64,000 bases of DNA from Gnetum montanum (Eukaryota > Streptophyta > Gnetopsida > Gnetales > Gnetaceae): positions 2,288,097 to 2,352,096 of the forward strand of contig MNCI01033474.1 in the NCBI GenBank assembly GCA_015680685.1, read 5' to 3'. The notes under the pieces are model-generated. The model made no database searches and had not been told where the DNA came from. It saw only the letters and a program-made list of their open reading frames with translations. Position 1 is the first letter of the stretch. Each line of letters opens with the position of its first letter. A program made the translations under genes and the position numbers. This document shows, piece after piece, positions 1 to 11,049 of this stretch.

Positions 1-82
1 CATGCAACTGCCAACCTTCCAACAAAGTCATGCTAACTAGTTCCTGCCCTCCAAAGATCCAAGAAAATTTCACATGGCACGC

Positions 83-262
83 CAAAAATTTCATATGTTA
101 CGCTGCCTTGCTAGGCCCAACATTTCCATATGTCACGCTGCCCCTTGGTAGGTCCAAAATTTCCATATGTCACGCTACCCTGCCAGGTCCAAAATTTCCA
201 TATGTCATGCTGCCTTACTAGGCCCGAAAAATTCAAGAAGTCACACTGCCCTACCCAGGGCC
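83..262. repeat. Tandem array, about 36-bp unit, five copies
   Basis: The phrase 'caaaatttccatatgtcacg' followed by 'ctgcc', a few variable bases and 'taggcc' recurs at a spacing of about 36 bp, starting near 83, 118, 154, 190 and 225. The last copies are more diverged. It lies in the noncoding part of a Tat-type relic, a lineage known for satellite-like arrays in untranslated regions. Confidence 0.8.
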
Positions 263-1297
263 AAAATTCTATAGCCCACATTGCCCTCTAAAATTGAAAA
301 ACCCTGCCCAAGAATTTGAAGTCACACTATTCATTTTTTGAATTACGCTATTGATTCCTACCCCAAAAAGCCAAGAAAAATTCACAAGTTACACTGCCCT
401 GAAAATCTACAAGTCGTGCTACTTTCAAAAATCAAAACTTCTGCAATCACGCTACCAAAGAGGGGGGTAAGACAGTCAGGGAAAGATGGTCATGCCACAA
501 AGAAAAACAAAGAAATACCAAGTTCATGTTGGCTTCCCCCCGATAGTCACGCCAAGAAATCCCAAAACCCTACAACCAGAACATCGAGAAAGGCAGAAAT
601 TTTGTAGCCAGAACACCAGGGAAACCGAAAGCCCAACCCATGCACTCATGCCCAAAAATTGTGCTCACCCAAAATTGCAATCCCAAAAACCCCACAGCTC
701 AAAATTTCCAAGATCATAGCACAAAATATTACCCTAGGTAACACTGCTAGAGGAAAACAGGGGAGAAACAAACTTACCCATGCAAAGCCTTCTTCCATGT
801 TGGAATCCTAGCTTGTGGAAGACACTGGAGAACCCCCTCACTCTCCTCTATGAATGCCAGATTTTCTTGCCTCTTCCCTTTGTCCCGACCTACCTTTCCT
901 CTACCCTTGTCCTTCATATTGCCTTGTGCACACTAACATTGTTGACGGCAAGTCACACTGATGTCCTAGGTTACGTTGCACTCCTAAGTCATGTTGTAGT
1001 TAAGAAGTCACACTAACACAAAATGCCCTTCCTCCATTTCAGAATCCCCTTTTTAAACCCAGCACATTCTTTTTTCTCATCTTCTTTTGTTTTACTTTAT
1101 TTTTCTCTCACTTTATATTTGCTTCATGTGTTTAAATTTTTTTTCATTTGTGTTATATGTAGGCACATAAAATTCATAAAAATTTGAAATTCCCATGACC
1201 TTATTGTTCACTTGAAAACTTAAAATTTAAAAATGTAGAATTTAAGAGTCAAAAATTTAAAAATAGTGCATACGCTCAGATTAAATGACAAGTCAAC

Positions 1298-1375
1298 ATG
1301 TGGCCCAGTATGGCCTTAAACTACCATGTGGCCTGGCATGGCCTTAAACTGCCATGGCTTTACACTACCATGACT
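1298..1375. repeat. Short direct repeats with 'tggccttaaact'
   Basis: Two or three imperfect copies of a 28-bp unit built on 'catgtggcc' and 'tggccttaaact'. The same core is the repeat unit at 15066-15255 in the intact Tat element, which links this relic to that lineage. Confidence 0.65.
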
Positions 1376-1504
1376 ACCACTGCATCTCCAAATTTTCTTT
1401 GTCAATGCATAGTTCACTTGTATTTAGTAACTCCTTCGCTAAGAGGGTGTCTCTTACTTCGCTCCCATTTTAAATTGGTAGGAGCAAGCACATGGCCACT
1501 CAGA

Positions 1505-3158
1505 ATATCCTCTCAACATTATCTCTCACTGGATCATACGGGGAGGTAGAAAGAGTAATCAACCCAGAATCCTTGGATTTAAATCCATCAACCTATATGG
1601 ATTTAATAGCCTCTACTTAAGAAACGACAGATTGCCCTAAAAACATGACTAAAACTCTAGATCTAGAAGCTGATAATATCACTGAAGATCCTCTAGTTGA
1701 AATCGCCATTACCACGATCAATGACGAAACCAGAACATTGAAATTAAGTGCCTTACTAGACTCACAGCTCGCAGATAACATCACTCAGGTGTTAAAAGAA
1801 AACATAAAAATGTTTGCATGGTCATACACAGACATGCTAGGGTTAGACCTCCGGATCGTCCAACATAACATCATTCTTGATGAAAAAATAAAACCAATAA
1901 AACAAAAAGCATGAAAGGTCAGACCCAAGGTAGCACTAGCTGTCCATGCTGAAATCACAGAACTCTACCAAGCCGACTTCATCTAGGCTGTTGATTATTC
2001 CGATTGGGTATCAAACATTGTTGTAGTCCCTAAGAAGAATGGTAGTATACGCATATGCATTGACTTTCGTGACCTCAACATCGCCACTATAAAGGATGAC
2101 TTTCTATTGCCCAGCATTGATCAAATCATTGACAAAACTATTGGGCATGCATTATTGTCCTTTATGGATGGATTTTCAGGGTACAACCAAATAAGAATCA
2201 ATCTGGAACATCAACTTAGAGCAACTTTGATGACACCTTGGGGTACATTCTGTTATACTATGATGCCATTTGGTCTTAAAAATGCAGGAGCTACATATCA
2301 ACGAGCAATGACATATATATTCAGTGATTACATGCTCAATTTTCTCAATGATTATGTTGATGATATTGTAGTCAAATCTAAAACAACGGAACAACACGCA
2401 AAATATCTAGACTTAGTGCTTAAAAGTTGTCTCAAATATGACCTTAGACTCAATCCAAAGAAATGTGTTTTTGGCATCAAAACAAGCAAAATGCTTGGTT
2501 TCCTAGTCTTTGAAACAAGGATATGAGTAGACCCCGATAAGGTTAAAGCAATAACCAACATGCAACCACCAAAAATCCTTACCGAGTTACATGGTCTTCA
2601 GGGTAGATTGCAATTCATTAGACTCTTTATTGAAAAATTGATAGATAAGCTGAAACCTATGCAACACCTATGAAAAAACAATGTGCATTTCCAATGGACT
2701 CAACAATGTTAGGAAGCATTCGAAAACATAAAACAAGAGCTAACCCAACTACCGATTGTCTATCCCCCGCAAAGCGATAAATCCTTTTATATCTACCTTG
2801 CAACTTTTGAAGCTTCTATTGCATCGATGCTTTGTCAAAAATGTCAAGATGGAGTTGAGATCCCTGTATATTACCTAAGCCACACTTTAATCACTTATGA
2901 ACAATGATACAACGACGTGGAAAAATCATGCCTTACCCTCATTTTCGCCTTGAAGAAATAGCAGCGTTATCTCTTCCGTAATCAAGTTTACATCATTTGC
3001 AAGGATAATGTACTCCATTCCATCACTAATAACATTTACAAGTCAAATAGGATAGCTAGGTGGAAAGTGATGATCACAGAATTTGACTTACACTACGTTG
3101 CTCAATCTTCCACAAAAGGTCAAGCAACAGTCACACAATTAGTCGTCTCGCCAACACA
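1505..3158 (+). pseudogene. Tat-type Ty3/gypsy reverse transcriptase/RNase H relic
   Basis: Broken polyprotein frame that parallels the RT region of the 17.4-kb element almost codon for codon. It starts with a conserved pre-RT leader ('TLDLEADNITEDPL'), then 'FAWSYTDMLGLD', 'RICIDFRDLN', 'FMDGFSGYNQI', 'MPFGLKNAGATYQRAMTYIF' and the catalytic 'YVDDIVV' near 2353. RNase H motifs follow ('IPVYYLSHTL', then 'STKGQATVTQLV' near 3110). Several in-frame stops (TGA at 1912 and 2524, TAG at 1985) show it is dead. It stops where LTR A begins at 3159, and no second RNase H or integrase follows, so the 3' half was lost or displaced. Confidence 0.88.
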
Positions 3159-4029
3159 TGTATGTGATATCACAGCCAACACGATATCGTGTACGCAATA
3201 TCACAACCGACACAATATCACGGATGCGATATCATAGCCTAGACGTGATATCATGTATGCGATATCGCAGCCTATCTCCTCATCTATAAATAAGAGGCAA
3301 GAAGATTGGAGTTGTGTGTGTTAAGTTTTAATTTTAGCTCTTAGTGTTAAAGTTGGGACTTTCTGTCAGTTTTTCCTCTCAACCCTTTCTCCCAATGCAT
3401 GCCCACAGTGTGATGATTGTAATTGTATGGAATCCGTTATTTGAGTGTGACATACTTGGACAAGCACATGACCAGCAATAAAGATTAAGATTACTTCATC
3501 ATTGCAGCATTCACTTAGTTTAATTAATCATTTAATTAATTGTTATTTACTGCTTTCTTAGTTAACATCTCTCACCCTTAAACTCATGTTAAATGTGGAA
3601 TGAACACGACTTGATTATGAGCATCTAAGTATGACTACTTGGTAACCCAGTAGCATACCTAGGATCTGTGCTTGGTGATCCCAGTGGTAGTCGTGCACAA
3701 AGTCCAAGATGTGTATGGATAATCGAGGAATAGATGCTCATCGCACTTAGGCTAGTTAGATTATCTCTTACCCTTCTCTCCTAGCTTAGTTAATATTATC
3801 TTACATTGTCTTCAGGAGTAGCATTAGATTAGAAATACATCATACACCTCACTCTAGACTAAACCATACGTGACAAAGCTAATACTAGTCCAAGTGGAAA
3901 GACAATGAATTACGACCTAAGGATAATGATCTAGATGCCACAACTAGTCTGTTTGCGGAGTTCGACCAGATCGCATGTGTAACGCTCATGTTCATATGGT
4001 TGAGTGTAGGGGTACCTCGCCACTCATCA
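3159..4029 (+). repeat. LTR A of the Athila-like family (diverged copy)
   Basis: About 871 bp, from 'tgtatgtgatatc' to 'gccactcatca'. The U3 start carries a run of GATATC-type palindromes (3163-3270) and a TATA box at 3285 ('tataaataag'). The second half has the family's phrases 'ttggtaacccagtag', 'gttcgaccagatc' and 'ggttgagtgtaggggtacct', as in the LTRs at 4259, 5388 and 29072. Unlike the LTR at 5388, it is not followed by a primer binding site, so it is a recombined or partial copy. Confidence 0.8.
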
Positions 4030-4258
4030 TTTACTCTCTCTTCAAGCTATCGGATGAGGGTCTGGATGTCATCTATGTACAGTGTTCACCACAAAAGGCG
4101 TGAACACCAATGTTGTAATACGTTTGTTGATCTATTCACTGGGCACTTTGAGTCTATTATTCCCTGTCACTATCAATTCTCATTCAGTCAATAATCCCAT
4201 ACCGTCCCAATATTTTGTAAGGAACTCGAGGAAAAGTTTTCATTTAGTCATGGGGGTA
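4030..4258 (+). other. 3' internal stub with polypurine tract before LTR B
   Basis: About 229 bp that aligns with the last internal segment of the host Athila-like element (28860-29071): shared phrases include 'ctggatgtca', 'aataatcccataccgtccca' and 'attttgtaaggaactcgagg'. It ends in the purine-rich 'catgggggtagg' directly before LTR B, the position of a polypurine tract. Gag, pol and the primer binding site are missing between LTR A and this stub. Confidence 0.8.
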
Positions 4259-5053
4259 GGATGAGCCACGATATTGCGTCCGTGATATCAGAGCCTTCCA
4301 CGCGATATCAGGGCCTACCTCATTGCCTATAAATAAGAGGTGGGTGCACTTGGTTTGCATAGTTAGTATTAGTCCCTTATGCAAACTCTTGCCTTTTTTC
4401 CTTTCCAGAGATAGAATTATTTTTGAGTGCTCGCAATAGGAGTCATAAAATAAATGGATCTTTATTCGAGCATTGTGTACCTAAGCACACCTTGTGTATG
4501 ACAGTAAAGACGAACTTTGTGATAAACCTTGCAACATTTAGAATAGATTAATTAACGTTAATTACTATTAATTAATGCTTTTCTTAGTTAATTAATGTTC
4601 TCTCTCTCACCTGCAACTCTCCTAAGTAAGCACACTCAATACGATCCCTTTGAGCATGCATGTAACACTTGGGAACCCAGTAACAATTAGCATTTGGTAA
4701 TCCTAGTAGTGTTGCACTCGTTCAAGATCTATATAGCAAGTGAAAATAGATGCTGGTGTTAGGACTAGTTAAAGCATAGTTGAGTAGTTAAATTAAAATT
4801 AGTTACTTAGTTATCTCTCTCCTTCCTTTGTAGCACTAGGACATAAAAACATAAAAAACTATAAAAATCATGTACCTCAAGTTTACTTAATCATACAATC
4901 GTGCTATACAAGTAAGCTTGGGAAGATAATGATTGATCAACCCATCCTTGTTCCACAAAGGCACATAAGCACTTAGTCCTTGGAATTCGACCAGATCATG
5001 TGTGGATGCTCGTATTAGTATAGTTGAGCGTAGGGATACCTCGATGCTTATCA
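4259..5053 (+). repeat. LTR B of the Athila-like family
   Basis: About 795 bp, close in length to the 803-bp LTR at 5388. It has GATATC-type motifs, a TATA box at 4328 ('tataaataag'), the R-region phrase 'ggatctttattcgagca', and ends 'gatgcttatca'. The sequence after 5053 is an antisense chromovirus fragment, so this LTR closes an element that inserted into that chromovirus. Confidence 0.85.
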
Positions 5054-5387
5054 TATAGCATAAAATTAGTTTTCATAAATACTATACTTTTATCTTGATT
5101 CATTTAGGTTCTCTAAGAAAAATAAAATGGTCTTATTTTCTTAGTAAAAAAACATCATTAACCTCAAGTTGACTTACATTCACCTCCACTTCAAAAATTT
5201 TGGTAAAATTTGCAATGGCAAGCACTAAAACACTACAAATTAATAATTTCTCTTACTTATCATCCAAAATAAAATCTATATTACTTTTTTTCAAAAAAGA
5301 AATAACTGACCATGCAATAGAACTAAAATGTTTAATAAATCTCTTATAAAAACTAGCTAGCCTAAGAGAAGATCTTACCTTTCCAAC
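5054..5387 (-). pseudogene. Chromovirus pol fragment (antisense), RNase H/RT border
   Basis: This 334-bp piece matches 34434-34778 over its full length with only scattered differences (shared 'tatacttttatcttgattca', 'cattaacctcaagttgactt', 'ctagctagcctaagagaaga'). The counterpart lies inside the antisense chromovirus pol. The match ends exactly where the LTR at 5388 starts, marking the insertion point of the Athila-like element. Confidence 0.82.
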
Positions 5388-6190
5388 TGATGAGCCACAA
5401 TATCGTGTCCCCAATATTGTGTTGGCCCCTACGATATCATGTACGCAATATTGCAGCCCATCGCCAGTTCTATAAATAAGAGGTGGCTTTCCATTGCTTC
5501 CCCATCTAGATCTAGACCCTTAGCCAAACTATAGCAATTTTACTATTCCAGAGTTAGAATAATTTCCATGTGCCCGCAGTAGGAGTCTGAAAGTGAACGG
5601 ATCTTTATTCGAGCAACTTGTACCTAAGCACACATTTGTGTACGGCATTAAAGATGAACTTTCTGATAAGCCTTGTAGCATATGGACTAAGCTAAATAGG
5701 ATTTAATTATTGTTAAATGTTGAAATACTTTCTTAGATAATTAATCTCTCTCAACCCTTGACTCTCCTAGTTAAGTGCATTCAGTACGACTACTTCGAGC
5801 ACGTGTGTAATGCTTGGTAACCTAGTAACGAGTAGCATTTGGTAGTCCCAGTAGCGTTGCACTAGTTCAGGGTGTGTTCGGTAAGTGGGAATGGATACTG
5901 GTGCTAGGACAATTAGAACTTAGTTAGCGAATAGTTAGTCACTTAGTCTCTTCACCCTTCCCTCTTAGCATAAGGCATTAAAAAGAAAAAAGACATAAAA
6001 ATTACACATACCTCAAACTTACTTAACCATACAATCGTGACAATACAAGTAAGTTTGGGAAGACAACGATTGGTTAACCTTAAGTGTTCCATTAGGATGC
6101 GTAAGCACTTAATCCTTGGAGTTCGACCAGATCATGTGTGAAACACTCGTATTCGTATGGTTGAGTGTAGGGGTACCTCGCCACTCATCA
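5388..6190 (+). repeat. 5' LTR of the pol-less Athila-like element
   Basis: 803 bp, TG...CA ('tgatgagccacaat' to 'ccactcatca'). The U3 has ATATCGTG/GATATC-type motifs, a TATA box at 5471 ('tataaataag') and the R-like phrase 'cggatctttattcgagcaac'. It aligns with 29072-29594, 4259-5053 and, more distantly, 3159-4029 and 47824-48632. Confidence 0.93.
5471..5480 (+). promoter_or_regulatory. LTR TATA box
   Basis: 'tataaataag' lies about 80 bp inside the LTR, downstream of palindromic GATATC-type motifs. The same box is at 3285, 4328 and 29138 in the sister LTRs and, as 'tataaata', at 47883. Confidence 0.7.
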
Positions 6191-6191
6191 T

Positions 6192-6210
6192 TGGCGCCAT
6201 TGTCGGGGAC
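6192..6210 (+). other. Primer binding site (tRNA-Asp type)
   Basis: 'tggcgccattgtcggggac' begins one base after the LTR end. Plant Athila-type elements typically carry a site of the form TGGCGCCGTTGCCGGGGA, complementary to the 3' end of tRNA-Asp. Differences from that form are mostly C-to-T or G-to-A. Confidence 0.88.
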
Positions 6211-6335
6211 TTAGTTGTTTGTGTGCTATGTAGAACATAGGAAATCATTCACATTGTTGGGAGCTGAAACAAACCCTTAGGGTTAATCAAGAGAAAAATA
6301 ATATAATAGTAAATAGCACACTAAACAAGACTAAA

Positions 6336-8330
6336 ATGTCTTCTTCTTTGAACAAAAGCACTTCACCACCTAGGAACAACACTAGAGACAGTCGGCGGCA
6401 CAACACATAACCAAGAACTGCCAGTTCCTCAATAATTCAGTGTGGTATATATTCATCACAATGAATATATACCTAACTTTACCTTTGTCTTCCATCAAGA
6501 TGAACAATTGCATTGGAGATACTTGGAGGGTAACATAATATTGCCCCCAGACAGAGTAGCCCCCAACATGCTCCTTCATGCCCTTGCATGAATAGGCATG
6601 TTACAATTATACACTGAGTATGTTGCATGCAATTACAATGCAAGGGACTACCATCCCACAGAAGCGCAACATCAACAGGACTTATGGTAGGAGAGTTACC
6701 ACACATCGTTGAAGGGAAAAGGACCCCATAATGCTTTTCCCATCATAAGAAAAATTAAGGGTGGTGAACCTATTTTAATAGGTTCTCCACAAAATGATGT
6801 TCCCCCTCCTAATGATAGTGAGGAGGTGGTGTATTAGAACCTTCACTTCACGATTCACAACCCTGATTCTAATCCCCATGAACACCAAGTGTTCAACGAG
6901 GGAACACAAACAAAAGATAAGAGCAGGCATTCTAATCATCATCAAGATCGGGGTCGAGACCAAGAAAGAGAGGGTAGGAAACATCGTCATGGCAATGGCT
7001 CTCCCTCTTCTTCACCTTCATCATTGCATTCACCCTCTCCTTCAACATCTGGATGTAGTCATAAGGACCCTAACCGTGAGGATAAGGGTAAGCAAAATGA
7101 GATACCTTGACGAGAGAGTCGAGAGCAAGGACAAGAGAGTCGAGAGCGAGGAAGAGGGCACTCTAGAGAATTAAGGCATGAAAGAAGGAAAAGTAGGGAA
7201 CGACATAGACATCATAGATGCTATGAAAGAAATGACCATGAAGAACCCCTACTTGCAACCCAAAGCATGTTAGACATTACGGAGGCCATTAGAATACCTA
7301 CAAGGTACCAAAAAGATAGCAGGATCAAGAGACTAGACATGAATAATATTCCACAATTTGAGGTGGGATACAACGTTGATCTGTAGAACCACTTACAAGT
7401 ATTTCACTATGCTTGCACCTTGCAAAACATTGAAAATGAGTGGTAAACATTAAAGTTGTTTCCAAGGACACTCATAAAGGAAGCAGAAAGCTGGTACCGG
7501 TCCTTAGAGCCAGAATCCATTCGAAGATGGAGTACGATGCTAGAACTGTTTAACGATAAATATCAAATCTACTCCTGAGTGTCCAACTTGTGAAAGCAAA
7601 TCCAAGGATGGAAGTAGGGTAATCATGAACCCTTGGATGCTTCCATGGGTTGATATTATGCATTGTTACATCGTTGCCCCAGCCATGGTTATGCACACCG
7701 AGATCAACTGCACCATCTCATAGATGGGCTAATACATGAAACCAGGAGAACCCTTAGAACATATGCCCAAGGGAGATTATTAGAACTTAGGTCCCATCAG
7801 GTTCATAGATTGTTGGAGCAAGTAGCTAAGGAAGAAGGAGAGCTACATAAGAGAGAAAGTGCAGAAGAGTACAACTGTGATCCTTCCCTCCAAAAAGGGA
7901 AGTAAGATTCTATGAGGAGGAGCATGAGTCATCACTTGAAGAGTTGGTGAATAGGAAAACCTTGCCACTCCAAAAATTAACAACAGAAGTGTCAGCCAAG
8001 GTAGATCAAATGTGGGACTCCTTAGATAGTAGATTTGAAACCATTCTAAAAATTATAGAGGAGTCTAAGGAGTGAAGTAGTGATCATGATAAGAAAAAGA
8101 AGAGGGATTTGGACCATGGACGTAACAAAGGTAAGGGTAAAATGGCTATCACTGAAGAGGTTGTGGATTCTGATACGGACAATGACTTTGGTTGTGACAT
8201 ATGCTAGTATGACCATCCTAAGGGATGTTGCCTATTAATCTCACATCTGCAAGAGTCTGGGGTGTATGCACTTAACCCACGACTTAACAAATGGCAAACA
8301 CCCCGATGGTTACCCTCAAGGTAACCCATG
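6336..8330 (+). pseudogene. Gag of the pol-less Athila-like element
   Basis: Starts at ATG 6336 after the primer binding site and is broken by many stops and shifts. After a basic, charged N-terminal part with histidine/serine-rich stretches (6880-7110), the gag core is readable at about 7300-7900: 'IKEAESWYRSLEPESIRRWS', 'LFNDKYQIYS', then 'CPSHGYAHRDQLHHLIDGL' and 'RRTLRTYAQGRLLELRSHQV'. The same core is found in the Athila-like element at 49700-50300 ('MKEAESWYRSLELGSIRRWS'), which fixes the family. It would form the nucleocapsid shell of the particle if intact. Confidence 0.8.
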
Positions 8331-8362
8331 GTAGTTCCACTAGCCATTAACGTATTATCCAA

Positions 8363-9239
8363 GTGGAACTCCAGCACAACCTATCGAGCAACACCAGCAG
8401 TGGCAATACCCACAATCATGGGGGATGCCACCGCCAAGGCAACAATACCCTTACCGGCAATCGGATCTATATGGCTACTATGTGCAACAACCAATCTCTC
8501 CAAGTGACTCTGTTGGTCACGCTAACCCACAACATCACTACCAAGCTCAGGAGTACTATAGGACTCCTTCTCCTAGGAGAGACACACCACATGCATACCA
8601 TCCTTCGAACCCAGCCACGACTCTTACACCGATAGCTCCACTACCACCCGCTCCAGCAATGCAAGGGGAACTCCCCACTCAACTGCAGCAACGCATTGCT
8701 ACGAGAGTTGTAAAATTTCAACCCGTTGCTAGTTCTGATAACTGTACAAGGAGAAGATCTTTCTTTAGAACTAACAGTCCAAACAAGCTCTCACAACCAC
8801 AAGCGGTTGAGCCTCCAAACATTCCTCCATCAAATAAGGCTTCGAAGCTCCCTTCAAATCAACAAAAGAGCTCAACGCACATGGTTATGTTAACACATAC
8901 CATTACTGACTGGATCAAGGAGGGCCACCTTCCCAGGAAATTCTCTGATCCTGGAAGTCCCTTAATATACCTCCAAGTCACTGGGAATGAACCAAATAAA
9001 GTTCTTCTTGACTCAGGTTCTAGAGTCAACTTAATATAATAAAAAATGTATAAAGCCTGGAACCTACCTCCAATAAAGAAGAGCAATATTCTCTTAGAGC
9101 TAGCTGACCAATCCATCACTGTTCCCTTGGGACTAGTGGAGGACATTGTTATCATTGTGTGTGGTTGGTCATACCCAGCTGATTTCCTAGTGATCCAAGT
9201 AAACAATGACAAAATGGACTTCCCAATAATAATGGAAAG
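8363..9239 (+). pseudogene. Proline/glutamine-rich linker and aspartic protease (5' part)
   Basis: A frame open from about 8425 to 9039 encodes a Pro/Gln/Tyr-rich linker followed by the protease start, with the active-site motif 'LLDSGSRVNLI' at its end. Two TAA codons interrupt at 9037-9042, then the frame resumes with 'MYKAWNLPPI' and 'GWSYPADFLVIQV'. It stops at 9239, where the Tat element inserted. The protein continues at 26621. The same order is seen at 51420-51790 in the related element. The host frame is in register across the insertion once one copy of the 5-bp target duplication is discounted. Confidence 0.82.
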
Positions 9240-10806
9240 TGAAACACCGTGAAAATTGTGAGTCGGCCTCAAGCGTAGATTCATGATTCAGGCAAAAGTA
9301 CATGTCAGAATTCTAGAAGGGAGAACAAGACAGAGTAAGACAAAGAGGCGCGTAGCATCAAGTCTTCGATTTCCTTTGCAGATTTCCAATCTTACTATGT
9401 TTTCTGTCTTTACGCTATATTACGCGACATAGCGTAATTCTGCTTAGCGTAATTCTGCTTAACATAGTCCGATATCGGAAGGCAGCTTACTTCAGCAAGT
9501 TTGGTAAAGCTTAAAGCCTAAGCAGCATAATATGCAACTTCTTGTATATTCTGCTAAGTCTTTTGTCCAGGGCCGGATTTATGCTCTGTTACGCAAATCA
9601 TGCGTAATGAGCTTCAGAGAGGTCAAAAATCCAAGGACGCATAACAGATCGGCTCCTTTCCTTTTGCAGATTGATCACCTCACACTTGTTACGCAACGCA
9701 GCGTACGTCAGCGTAATCCATTGTCAAGATGATCATTGTTTACACTCCACTACGCTTGACAGCGTAAACAAGCGTAAAACAGCTTAAGTCTAGCATTTTC
9801 AAGCTTTGTTATGCTCGTGCATGCGACGCAACACGGACAAGTGTAATGTAGCCCAAAACCAGCTAAGACATGCCCGTTGCACATTTGTTATTCATATGCA
9901 CAATACGCAGATGAGCGTATTGTGCGTAACCATGAATTTCAAGACCAAGATGGTCAGGTCAACGATGTTTTGAAAGGTTTGAAACACGTGTCATCACAGC
10001 CATGCCTTCTCCACATATTGTCAAACTTATAAATACCTCCATTGGAAAAAATACATTGGCATACACAGATAGAGAGACAGAAGCAGAGAGAGCAGCATTT
10101 TGGCAACTTTTGACAGCATCACCTTCTAGCAGAGACAGAGAATATTTTGCTTGAGCATTGGTAGTAGGAGCGATTGGTCCCTTGGCGAAGTCACAACTCT
10201 CTCCATCGGCGATCATTGGCAGTTTCGAGCAGAGACTACCTAAGGCAAAAGGAGCAGATTAGAGATCGAGAGATCATTTGGCATGGCTTGCGAGCTCTAT
10301 TGATTAGAAGTAGTTGATCGATAGACGTTAGAACTTGACCTTCCTGGCATCCCATCCTTGGCCTACGAGGTAGATCGGACTTCATTCTGTACTTCTGCTT
10401 GGACAGTTTTCTTGTTATTTTGTGTTTATTTCGCACAAGATAATCGGGGTCTCCCCAGTGTAACTTGGCATACGAAATATTCATTTTTTCGAGTCAAAGC
10501 ATAGATCTTGAAATCACCCATTTCTCTCGTGTCTAACTTCTTTTATCGTGTTAACGTTATCATTATCACAATTTATCTACATTGCTTTTCCCTCATTTCG
10601 TGACTCATCGAATCAAATTGTTTCATGAAATATTCATAATCTCCATCGGTTTATTGATTTAGTAAGTCCCTGTCTGATCAGCAAGACCGTTCAGGGCACC
10701 GCGAATTTGTCTTTCCAGCATAGCCCTCGCACAGATCCGTGGTTAAAACTGTGTACATGGGATTTTGTTTGGTATTTTCCAGCTACCGACATTTTCTGTC
10801 GTTACA
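9240..10806 (+). repeat. 5' LTR of the Tat element
   Basis: 1567 bp from 'tgaaacaccgtgaaaatt' to 'cattttctgtcgttaca'. The U3 is packed with the word TTACGC/GCGTAA (for example at 9410-9460, 9590-9610, 9690-9780). A TATA box lies at 10028 ('tataaat'). An antisense frame of 85 codons (9959-10216) is open in both LTRs but has no recognisable product. Confidence 0.95.
10028..10034 (+). promoter_or_regulatory. TATA box of the Tat LTR
   Basis: 'tataaat' within 'cttataaatacctcc', about 790 bp into the LTR and repeated at 25845 in the 3' LTR. A purine-rich 'agatagagagacagaagcag' leader follows, as expected for R/U5. Confidence 0.65.
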
Positions 10807-10812
10807 GTTTTC

Positions 10813-10829
10813 TGGCGCTAGAAGGAGGG
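10813..10829 (+). other. Primer binding site of the Tat element
   Basis: 'tggcgctagaaggaggg' begins six bases after the LTR end. It has the TGG start expected of a site pairing with a tRNA 3' CCA end. I cannot assign the tRNA with certainty. Confidence 0.7.
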
Positions 10830-11049
10830 CCTAGGCTCCAATCCGTATTTTTCGAGTAGCCCTGTTAGCGATTTATACCCAAAATCGTAAATGTAATACC
10901 TCTAGGGAAGTTTACAGCAAATCGTGTGGTGTAGATCGGTCACAGGAACGATTCCTTTGGAATCCTACAGGGTAGAAAGCCTATTCGCGATCTTTTTGCC
11001 AACCATCTTTTAGATCCAGTCATTTATTGTTGATTAATCTACTTGACCA

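Larger units (their letters stand above)
1..1504 (+). other. Noncoding upstream part of a Tat-type retrotransposon relic
   Basis: No convincing coding frame. The stretch holds a 36-bp tandem array (83-262), an AT-rich block near 1040-1260, and short repeats containing 'tggccttaaact' (1298-1375). The same phrase is tandemly repeated in the protease-RT interval of the 17.4-kb Tat element (15066-15255), and the RT frame begins right after this stretch, so I infer it is the equivalent interval of an older, related element. Short open frames here have no recognisable protein and are treated as chance. Confidence 0.6.

Noticed and set aside
338-1016. Three overlapping plus-strand ORFs of 77-89 codons in the left relic.
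   Set aside because: They lie in noncoding, repeat-derived DNA and show no motif or codon bias; overlapping frames are equally open.
9959-10216. 85-codon antisense ORF present in both Tat LTRs (also 25776-26033).
   Set aside because: Both LTRs come from one template, so sharing is automatic. It overlaps the TATA box and leader, has no domain, and no start context that favours it.
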